A stretch of DNA of 64,000 bases, from contig NZ_CAKASL010000002.1 of the NCBI RefSeq assembly GCF_916858655.1, positions 434,001 to 498,000 on the forward strand, read 5' to 3'. The position numbers were made by a program, and so were the translations under genes. The notes beneath the pieces were generated by a model. That model saw only the letters and a program-made list of their open reading frames with translations, did no database searches and was not told the origin of the DNA. The DNA is from Aeromicrobium sp. Leaf350. Lineage in GTDB: Bacteria > Actinomycetota > Actinomycetes > Propionibacteriales > Nocardioidaceae. Positions 18,715 to 26,600 of this stretch are shown piece by piece. Positions within the stretch are counted from its first letter, which is position 1. Each line of letters opens with the position of its first letter.

Positions 18715-19942
18715 GGTCTCGTCCCTCTCGATGGTGTGACGTGGTCCCCGCGAGCACGCGATCGGCGAGCTCGCGGACGACTCCGTCGCCGCCATGGCGT
18801 CGGAGCACGATGTGGGCCGCATGGAGCGCGGCGGGGTGGGCGTCGGCGACGGCGACCGGGAAGCCCACGAGGCGCAGGCAGCCGATGTCGTTGACGTCGT
18901 TGCCCAGGTAGGCGATGTCGGTCAGTGCGAGGCCGCGCTCGGCGGCCCAGGCGCGAAGAGCGGTCGGCTTGTCGTCGCAGCCGTGGATGACCTCGACCCC
19001 GAGCTTGGCCGCCCGGGCGGCGACGACGCCGTTGGTCTCGGTCGACAGGATCAGCAGCTCGATGCCGGCCTTCTTGAGCATCGAGACGCCCATGCCGTCG
19101 GAGCGGTTGACCGTGACGGACTCGATGCCGTTCTCGTCGACCGTGACGCGGTCGCTCGTGTGCACGCCGTCGAAGTCGGTCACGACCGCCTTGACCCGCA
19201 GCGGGGTGGGGCGGCTGGCCTCGCGGTGGGCGAGGGCGAGCTCGGCGAGCGAGAAGTCGTCGGTGGTATCGATCTCCATCGCGTCGGCCGGGTCGACCTC
19301 CACCATGTGCAGGCGACCGAAGAAGCGGTGGTCGTGCTCGAGGAATCCGCGCGTGCGCATCGCGTAGAACGCGCCGGTCTCGACGAACTCGGGGGAGCGG
19401 TCCTGGCGGCGCAGGCGGGTCGAGGAGTCGTGGTTGATGCCGACCGGACCGTCCTCGCTCGTCGTCCACAGGTGGGCGTGGCTGGGGGCGACGCTGAAGG
19501 CGACGTCGGCGAGGTCCTGCTGCACCACGGAGATCGCGCGGTCCACGTCGGCGGGCTCGATGAAGGGGCTCGTCGCCTGCACGAAGACGGTGACCTCGGG
19601 GACCGAGCCGTAGCTGCCGAGCTCGTCGAGGGCGTGCCGCAGGGCGGACTCCGACGACGCCAGGTCGCCGGCGAGCCGGCGGGGACGGTCGATCACGAGG
19701 GCGCCGTAGCCGCGGGCGGCGTCGGCGATCTCCTCGTCGTCGGTGGAGACGATGACCGCGTTGATGCCGCGCACCTCGCGCAGCGTGCGCACGGCCCGAC
19801 CGATCAGCGGTTCGCCCCCGAGCTCGCGCAGGTTCTTGCGCGGGACGCCCTTGGAGCCTCCCCGGGCGGGGATCACCGCGACCACGCCGCCCGTGGACTC
19901 CACGGGGGTTGCCGGCGAGGGAGCCGGGGCAAGGTGGGTCAT
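18707..19942 (-). CDS. neuA: CMP-nonulosonate cytidylyltransferase fused to YrbI/KdsC-type HAD phosphatase
   Basis: A 411-residue two-domain protein. Residues about 14-250 are a NeuA/KdsB-like cytidylyltransferase (VIPARGGSKGVPRKNL nucleotide loop, VQATSPF). Residues about 255-405 are a HAD phosphatase of the KdsC/YrbI class (nucleophile motif VVTDFDGVHTSD, then GCDDKP and the acidic motif LGNDVNDIGC). In Bacteroides the separate equivalents dephosphorylate Kdn-9-P and make CMP-Kdn. The fusion suggests a route through a 9-phosphate intermediate, then activation with CTP. ATG 19942 is used; the frame extends upstream to 20044 without similarity. It is first in the operon and overlaps neuB by 8 bp. 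Confidence 0.87.
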   Translation of the reverse strand: MTHLAPAPSPATPVESTGGVVAVIPARGGSKGVPRKNLRELGGEPLIGRAVRTLREVRGINAVIVSTDDEEIADAARGYGALVIDRPRRLAGDLASSESALRHALDELGSYGSVPEVTVFVQATSPFIEPADVDRAISVVQQDLADVAFSVAPSHAHLWTTSEDGPVGINHDSSTRLRRQDRSPEFVETGAFYAMRTRGFLEHDHRFFGRLHMVEVDPADAMEIDTTDDFSLAELALAHREASRPTPLRVKAVVTDFDGVHTSDRVTVDENGIESVTVNRSDGMGVSMLKKAGIELLILSTETNGVVAARAAKLGVEVIHGCDDKPTALRAWAAERGLALTDIAYLGNDVNDIGCLRLVGFPVAVADAHPAALHAAHIVLRRHGGDGVVRELADRVLAGTTSHHREGRDHG

Positions 19943-20147
19943 GTTTCGGCACGCTACGAGCGCCCGACGTCCGCGCGATGAACGGCACGGCAACCCGCGG
20001 CGAACGAGCGCACGAGGCATCGAAATCCTTGCTAGGACTGGCATTTACGGCGTGTTCACGGCGTGTCGCGGCGGGATCGGGGAACGTTCGGTGAACGGTT
20101 CGCGGCACGACGGCGTCCTCGGCGGATCCGCCCGTACCGTGGGGAGA

Positions 20148-21383
20148 ATGACGACTCCGCGCGCGCTGCTGATCGCCGCCTACGACTCCCAGCTGAAGTG
20201 GTGCTCGTCGTTGCGCACCGAGCTGGCCGAGCGGGGCTTCACGTGCGAGGCGGTGGCCCCGTCGGACCTGAAGTCCGCACTGTCGCCGACACAGATCGCC
20301 GACGCCGGGTTCGACCACGTCGACCTGCGGCCGTGGGACGAGATCGTGCGCGATGCCGCGGGCTGTGACGTGGTGGTGGTCGCGCTCGCCGGTCCGCTCG
20401 TGCAGCGGCTCTGTCACGACCTGGCGGAGCAGCTCGAGAGCTCGCGCGAGGTCGGACCGGTGCTGGTGTCCGGCTGGGTCGGCATCATCATCGAGAAGAT
20501 CACGGCCGGCTACCTCGACCGCGCCTGCACCGACGTCGTGGCCGTGAACTCGGGCGCGGACCTGCGGCACTTCGCCGAGGTCGGCGCCGCGCTGGGCATC
20601 GGCAGCGAGAACCTGGTGCTGACCGGGTTGCCGTTCCTGTCGAGCCGACCGGCGGCGCCGCGTGCTCAGCGCCCGCCCCGGACGGTGCTGTGGGCCGACC
20701 AGCCGACCGTGCCCGCAGCTCCGCGCGAGCGCCGCCACGTCTACGACCGCCTCATCGCCTACGCGGAGCAGCACCCGGACCGCACGGTGATGCTCAAGCC
20801 GCGGCACCGTCCGGGCGAGGACACGTTCCATCGCATGAAGCACCACCCCGAGGACGTGCTCGAGGGAGTGCCGACGCCCGAGAACTTCGCGATCGTCTAC
20901 GACCCGATCACGCAGCTCCTCGACGACACCGACCTGCTGCTCACGGTCTCCTCGACCGCGTGCCTCGAGGCGCTCGACCGCGGACTCGACGTCGCGCTCG
21001 TCGCCGACCTCGGGATCCACGAGCGGTACGGCAACCAGGTGTTCCTCGACAGCGGTCTGCTGCGGACCTTCGAGCAGGTCGCGGCCGACGAGATCGGCTC
21101 GATGTCGGACAGCTTCCGCGACAGCTACTTCGGCGGGCGGGACCTCCCGCCCGCGCAGGTGCTCGCCGACCGCGTCGAGAAGCTGCTGGCGACGGCGGAG
21201 CGACCCTCGCGCGACGTCTGGGCCAGCACCTACGTGCGCGGCGTGTGGGCGGCCCGCGACGCCGTGGGCGCCTCGGCGCCGTCGCGGCGTGCGCCCCTGT
21301 GGCGCCGGGTGCCGTCCGCCGGGCGCCGGAAGGTCGTGCAGGCCACGGGCGACGTGCGGCGGCTGGTCAGACGCGCACTGTAG
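20148..21383 (+). CDS. Putative glycosyltransferase, DUF6716-like (copy 2)
   Basis: A 411-residue soluble protein starting at ATG 20148 behind GGGGAGA. It begins RALLIAAYDSQLKWCSSL, similar in layout to copy 1 (VLTDSDSYVKW), and has VSSTACLEA at residue 267 followed by NQVFLDSGLL. A basic patch MLKPRHRPGED sits near residue 215, as expected for binding a nucleotide-sugar or polymeric phosphate. A basic, arginine-rich C-terminus (VRRLVRRAL) suggests membrane association. It is transcribed divergently from neuA-HAD with 205 bp between. Probable glycosyltransferase of the same surface glycan; activity unverified. Confidence 0.7.
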   Translation: MTTPRALLIAAYDSQLKWCSSLRTELAERGFTCEAVAPSDLKSALSPTQIADAGFDHVDLRPWDEIVRDAAGCDVVVVALAGPLVQRLCHDLAEQLESSREVGPVLVSGWVGIIIEKITAGYLDRACTDVVAVNSGADLRHFAEVGAALGIGSENLVLTGLPFLSSRPAAPRAQRPPRTVLWADQPTVPAAPRERRHVYDRLIAYAEQHPDRTVMLKPRHRPGEDTFHRMKHHPEDVLEGVPTPENFAIVYDPITQLLDDTDLLLTVSSTACLEALDRGLDVALVADLGIHERYGNQVFLDSGLLRTFEQVAADEIGSMSDSFRDSYFGGRDLPPAQVLADRVEKLLATAERPSRDVWASTYVRGVWAARDAVGASAPSRRAPLWRRVPSAGRRKVVQATGDVRRLVRRAL

Positions 21384-21461
21384 GTGGGTGGGGGACAAGC
21401 GGCACGGACGAGGGTGCGGTCGGGCCGCCGCCGTTCGGCTGACCGTCGTTGGGGACCGGCA

Positions 21462-21564
21462 ATGATGCATCGAGGGCCCTCTGGCTACCCCGAAGCATCA
21501 TGCCCGGCCACTGACCGAGAAGCGATGATGCATGCGGGTTGTGATCGCTGCCGCAATGCATCAT
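21462..21564. repeat. Two tandem long hairpins sharing the foot ATGATGCAT
   Basis: Hairpin A spans 21462-21501: ATGATGCATCG pairs with CGAAGCATCAT with one mismatch, extendable by GGG/CCC after a bulge. Hairpin B spans 21525-21564: ATGATGCATGCGG pairs with CCGCAATGCATCAT with one bulged base, leaving a 13-nt loop. The four 9-bp feet alternate in orientation and begin 31, 32 and 31 bp apart (first foot base 21462, 21493, 21525, 21556). It lies in the 283-bp space between convergent genes. The layout resembles a REP/BIME-type palindromic unit; no partner transposase is nearby. A bidirectional terminator is the plainer reading. Confidence 0.65.
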
Positions 21565-21666
21565 CTCCGGTTACGCCACGGCGGGCGGAGGGCGAACGAG
21601 AGCCGGAGCCCACCGCTCCTGGTCCATGCCGCTTGTCGGATCCGACGGGAGCGGTCAGGTGCGGAC

Positions 21667-22764
21667 CTACTCGCCAGCGGCGCGGGCGATCTCCTCGGCG
21701 AAGCGGGACTGCGACGCCTCCCAGGACAGGGAGGCCGCCTTGGTGCGGGCGCCGTCACCGAGGAAGCGCCGCCAGCTCGGGTCGGACAGGATGTCGTGGA
21801 CCGCGGAGGTGAGCTGCTCGGGGGTGTCGACCAGGATGCCGGTGTCCTTGTGGTCGATCGACTCCTGCGTGCCGCCGGCCGACGCGTAGGCGACGGTGGG
21901 GGTGCCGTGGAGGCCGGCCTCGCCGACGACGAGGCCCCAGCCCTCCTTGAGCGACGGCATCGCCATGACCCAGGCCTCGGCGAGCAGACGGTGCTTCGTG
22001 GCGTCGTCGACGAAGCCGTGGAAGGTGACGCGTGCGGCCACGCCTCGGGCCTCGGCGTGGGCGCGGAGCTCGTCGGCCCACCAGCCGTCGCCGGCGACGT
22101 CGAGAGTCAGCTCCGGGTGGAGGTCGGCCAGGTCGGCGAGCGTGTCGATCGCGTGCTCGACCTGCTTGTGCGGGACCAGGCGCCCGAGGACGCACAGCCG
22201 CGGCGTGGTGCTGCGCGGGCCGCCCAGGCGCGGCGCGGGGATCGTGCCGTTGTGCACGATCGCGATGCGGTCGCGGTCGACGCCCAGGTCGACCAGCTCC
22301 AGCCGCGTCGCCTGCGAGACCGTGACGTAGCGCGAGCGGCGGTACAGCCGCGGCGCGAGCCGGCTCTCGATCCACCAGCCGACGCGGCCGACGAGGCCGG
22401 GGTAGACCACGGGCCACTGCTCCCGGTGCACGTGGTGCAGGAGCACCACGACGGGCTTGCGGGTGGCCCAGCGGGTGAAGAACGGCAGACCGTTCTGCAC
22501 GTCGACGACGACGTCGACGCGGCCGTAGCGACCGGTCAGCAGGCGGGCGAAGATGTGCAGGTACACGCCGAACTTGGCGCCGCTGCGGACGAAGCGCACC
22601 CCGTCGATCGTCTCGTCGGCGGGGGAGCCCTCGAAGCCGGCGGCCGCGATCGTGACGCGGTGCCCGCGCTCGGCGAGGCCGCGAGCCATCTGCTCGACGT
22701 AGAACTCGGAGCCGCCACCCTCGGGGTGGTGCGTGTCGCGCCAGTTGCAGAACAGCACGTGCAT
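21667..22764 (-). CDS. GT4-family glycosyltransferase
   Basis: A 365-residue GT-B transferase. The N-terminal acceptor domain has HHPEGGGSEFYVEQMARGL. The C-terminal donor domain has LGRLVPHKQVEHAID and the GT4 signature PSLKEGWGLVVGEAG (E-x7-E) near residue 275. GT4 enzymes retain configuration and use nucleotide sugars. ATG 22764 is chosen with GGGAGAA upstream; the frame extends to 22860 across the operator region. It resembles in family and position the mycobacterial Rv0225-type transferase next to a methyltransferase, here divergently transcribed with a CRP-like site between. Acceptor and donor are unknown. Confidence 0.87.
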   Translation of the reverse strand: MHVLFCNWRDTHHPEGGGSEFYVEQMARGLAERGHRVTIAAAGFEGSPADETIDGVRFVRSGAKFGVYLHIFARLLTGRYGRVDVVVDVQNGLPFFTRWATRKPVVVLLHHVHREQWPVVYPGLVGRVGWWIESRLAPRLYRRSRYVTVSQATRLELVDLGVDRDRIAIVHNGTIPAPRLGGPRSTTPRLCVLGRLVPHKQVEHAIDTLADLADLHPELTLDVAGDGWWADELRAHAEARGVAARVTFHGFVDDATKHRLLAEAWVMAMPSLKEGWGLVVGEAGLHGTPTVAYASAGGTQESIDHKDTGILVDTPEQLTSAVHDILSDPSWRRFLGDGARTKAASLSWEASQSRFAEEIARAAGE

Positions 22765-22821
22765 GGTGATGGGGTTCTCCCTCAAGAACACTGCGCATCC
22801 GAGTCCCTCAACTCGGCGCCG

Positions 22822-22841
22822 GTCGTGACGTAGGTCACGAC
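22822..22841. promoter_or_regulatory. CRP/GlxR-type operator between GT4 and methyltransferase genes
   Basis: GTCGTGA-CGTAGG-TCACGAC is a perfect inverted repeat with 7-bp arms. Its core matches the actinobacterial CRP/GlxR consensus TGTGANNTANNTCACA, including the central TA, with only the outermost bases different. It is 51 bp upstream of the methyltransferase start and 57 bp upstream of the GT4 start, where it could act on both promoters. Confidence 0.6.
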
Positions 22842-22892
22842 CTGGGGACCACCGTAACACCCGCCTGGTCCTCGTCGGGTTATCGTGTCGCG

Positions 22893-23654
22893 GTGCCCGA
22901 TCCAGACCCGGCGGCGGCTCGTCCGTTCCGCCACACGACCTCGCGGGCGTGGCGACTCTGGCGCGGCTTCAAGCTCGAGCAGACCGACCCGGCAGCGTTC
23001 TACGGGCTCCTGGCGCAGGACTCGGTCGCCCACGTGTCGGCGTTCCTTCCGGACGGTCTCGACGGTCGTTGGGTCCTCGACGTCGGCGGCGGACCGGGCT
23101 ACTTCGCCGACGCGTTCACGGGAGCCGGAGCGCGGTACACGGCGCTGGACTCCGACGTCGGCGAGCTCTCCGGGCTCGGGTCGCTGCAGCCCGGCACCGT
23201 GATCGGCAGCGGGATGCAGCTGCCGTTCGCCGACGGCTCCTTCGACGTCGTCTACTCCTCCAACGTGCTCGAGCACGTGCCCGAGCCGTGGGTCATGGCC
23301 GACGAGCTGGTGCGGGTCGCCCGACCGGGCGGCCTGGTGTTCTGCTCCTACACGCTCTGGTTCGGCCCGCACGGGGGGCACGAGACCTCGCCGTGGCACC
23401 TGGTGCTGGGCGGTCATCGAGCCCGGCGACGCTACGAGCGCAAGCACGGGCACCCGCCGAAGAACGTGTACGGCGAGTCGATGTTCCCGGCGAAGGCCGC
23501 CCCCGGCATCCGGTGGGCGAGGGGACGCGCCGACGTCGAGCTGCTCTCCCTCGCGCCGCGGTACCTCCCGCGATGGGCCCACTGGGTCGTCCGGGTCCCG
23601 CTGCTGCGCGAGGCGGTGACATGGAATCTCGCGATCGTGATGCGCAAGCACTGA
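22893..23654 (+). CDS. Class I SAM-dependent methyltransferase
   Basis: A 253-residue protein. SAM-binding motif I is VLDVGGGPGYFADAF near residue 65, the acidic loop TALDSD follows, and motif VVYSSNVLEHVPEP is near residue 118 (Methyltransf_11 type). A hydrophobic patch near the C-terminus may give membrane proximity. GTG 22893 is the start. The downstream AftD-like gene begins inside its last 34 bases, so the two are coupled. Synteny (GT4, methyltransferase, giant arabinosyltransferase-like, acyltransferase) resembles the mycobacterial Rv0224c-Rv0236c block, where the methyltransferase is thought to act on an envelope glycolipid or glycan. Confidence 0.87.
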   Translation: MPDPDPAAARPFRHTTSRAWRLWRGFKLEQTDPAAFYGLLAQDSVAHVSAFLPDGLDGRWVLDVGGGPGYFADAFTGAGARYTALDSDVGELSGLGSLQPGTVIGSGMQLPFADGSFDVVYSSNVLEHVPEPWVMADELVRVARPGGLVFCSYTLWFGPHGGHETSPWHLVLGGHRARRRYERKHGHPPKNVYGESMFPAKAAPGIRWARGRADVELLSLAPRYLPRWAHWVVRVPLLREAVTWNLAIVMRKH

Positions 23655-26600
23655 GCGACCCGGCACCGAACGACCCGGCACCGAGCGACCCGACCGGGCG
23701 CGACCCCGCCCTCACGTGGCGGCTTCGACTCGTGGCCTGGAGCGTGGCCCTGACCGCGCTCGCCTTCGTCCAGGCGCCGGGCCGCGTCGTCACCGACACC
23801 AAGCTCGACCTCGTCGTCGACCCCTGGTCGTTCCTGGGGCGCGCGACGGGCGCCTGGGACCCCAACGGCGCCCTCGGCCAGCTGCAGAACCAGGCCTACG
23901 GCTACCTCTTCCCCATGGGCCCGTTCTTCGGTCTCGGGCACTCCCTGGGCCTCGACCCGTGGGTCGTGCAGCGGTTGTGGTGGAGCCTCGTGATGGTCGT
24001 GGCGTTCCTGGGCGCGGTGAAGCTGGCGGGCCTCCTGGGCGTCCGCGCCCCGTGGGTGCGCATCGTGGTCGGGCTGCTCTACGCCCTGTCGCCACGCATG
24101 ATGAGCGTCATCGGCGCGTCCTCGATCGAGGTCTGGCCCAGCGCCGTCGCCCCGTGGGTGCTGATCCCACTGGTGGTGGCGTCGACCTCGGGTCGTGTCC
24201 GGACCGGCGCAGCCCTGTCGGCCCTCGCGGTGGCCTGCGTCGGCGGCGTCAACGCGGCCGCGACCTTCGCGGTCGTGCCGCTGGCGGCGTGGTGGATCCT
24301 GACCCGACCGGCCGGGCGGGTGCGGCGGCGTCTGATGCTGTGGTGGCCGGTCTGCGTGCTGATGGCGACGCTGTGGTGGATCGTGCCGCTGGTCGTGCTC
24401 GGTGCGTACAGCCCGCCCTTCCTGGACCTCATCGAGAGCGCGTCGAACGCGTCCCTCGCGGCGACGGCCTTCGACGCCCTCCGCGGAACCTCGAACTGGG
24501 TCCCTTACGTCGACGGGAACGCGGACGCGGGTCGACGGCTCGTGAGCGAGCCGGTGCTCATCGCCAACGGCGTCGCGGTGCTGGCGCTCGGGGTCGTCGC
24601 CCTGGCCCGGCGCGGGACGCCGCACCGGCGGTTCCTCGTCGGCGGCGTGCTGATCGGTCTGCTCGCCGTCACGGCCGGGCACGCGAGCGAGCTGTCCGGC
24701 TGGGGCGCCGGCACGATCGGTGACCTGCTCGACGGGACGCTGGCCCCCCTGCGGAACACGCACAAGTTCGACCTGGTGCTGCGCCTGCCGCTGGTGCTCG
24801 GTGCCGGCCTCCTGTTGCAGCACCTCCTGGACGCACGCGAGCGCGACGACGCCGACTCCGGTGCTGCGGCGCGGCTCGTCGGGGTCTCGGTCCTGGCGCT
24901 CGCGGCGGTGTGGGGCGCGACAGTTCCCGCCTGGTCCGCCTCCCTGGCACCGGAGCGGTCCTTCGTGGAGATCCCTCCCTACTGGGAGGAGACGACGGAC
25001 TGGCTCGCCGACCATCCGCACGGTGCGACGCTGCTGGCTCCGGCCTCGCCGTTCGGCGACTACCTCTGGGGCAGGACGGGCGACGAGCCGCTGCAGCCCC
25101 TGGCCGAGTCGCCGTGGATCGTGCGCAACCTGGTGCCGTTGACCCCGACCGGCACGATCGAGCAGCTCGACGCCTTCTCGGACCAGTTCCTGACGGGGCA
25201 GGGGAGTCCAGCGCTCGCCGACACCCTGCGCCGCGCCGGCATCGGCACGATCGTGGTGCGCAACGACCTGGCCCTGAGCTCGGACGTGCCGAACCCGGAG
25301 CTCGCTCGCGCGACGCTCGCCTCCACACCGGGCATCGACCGGGTCGCGGAGTTCGGTCCATTGGTCGGTGGACCTCCCACTCTGGAGGGCCAGGCGGGCG
25401 AGACGCTGTTCGTCGAGCACGGCTGGCAGACGACGCGGTCGGCGGTCGAGGTGTTCCAGCTCGACGCGAGCGTCCCGGACGAGCGACGCATCGACCTCGA
25501 CACGGCTCCGACGGTGATCGGCGATGCCGGCACCCTGGCGACCCTGGACCGCTTCGGCTTCGACGTGATGGGACTGCCCACGGGGCTCGACGTCGTGCTG
25601 GTCGACCCCGACGATCCGTCGTCGGTCACCGAGGGTCCGGTCGTCCTGACCGACGGGCAGCGCAGCCAGGAGACGAAGATCGGCGCGGTGTTCAACCAAC
25701 GGTCGGCCACGCTGACCGACGGAGAGCCGTTCCAGGCCGATCGGCGCATCCACGGCTACCACGAGGGCTCGCCCTTCCAGACCGTGGCGCGGCTCGTCGG
25801 CGCCGAGCGCATCTCGTCGTCGTCGTCCCAGTCCGACGTCGACGCCTTCCCGTTCCCGCGGTCGGACCGCGGCACCTGGGCGGCCTTCGACGGCGACCCG
25901 ACCACGCTGTGGAGCGCCGACCCGGGATCCCGCGACACCGAGGCGTGGGTCGAGCTCGAGATCGGGGAGCGGCGTGACGTCGGCACCGCCAGCATCACGG
26001 CCGACCTCGCGTCCGACGAGCGGCTCGACCTCGTCGTGACGACCGAGCAGGGCGACCGCACCGTGACGGTGCAGGGACGACAGCCCACCGAGGTGGAGGT
26101 CGGCACGGTCGCGCGGGTCCGCGTGTCGGGTCCGTCGAGCGGTGAGAGGCCGCTGCACCTGGTCGACGTGACGCTCTCGGGTGTGGACGTCAGCCGTCCC
26201 CTCGTCCTGCCGACACCGCCGGAGTCGCTGGCGGACCCGTCGGCGATCCTGCTGAGTCGTGACGTCCCGGTCGGCACCGGGTGCCTGGTGTTCGAGGACG
26301 TGACCCAGTGCCGGCCGGGCTCGCAGGTGCGCGGCGACGAGGGCTCGCTGCTGGACCGGGTCGTGGCCCTGCGCGAGCCGCAGCAGCTGGACGCCCACCT
26401 GGAGGTGGCCGCCGTCGGTGGTCCGGAGCTCGACCGGCTGGTGCAGAGCGGCCTGCCGATCGAGGCCACGGTCTCCTCGCGGGCGAGCGATGCCCCGCAG
26501 GCCGGCGCGGCCAGCCTGATCGACGGTGACGAGGGCACGGGATGGAGTGCCGATCCCGACGACCCGGCGCCGACCGTCACGGTCCGCTGGGCCGCGCCCC

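Noticed and set aside
18600..21470. 956-codon minus-strand frame across neuA-HAD and the second transferase gene
   Set aside because: It runs through two well-supported genes in other frames and shows no domain.
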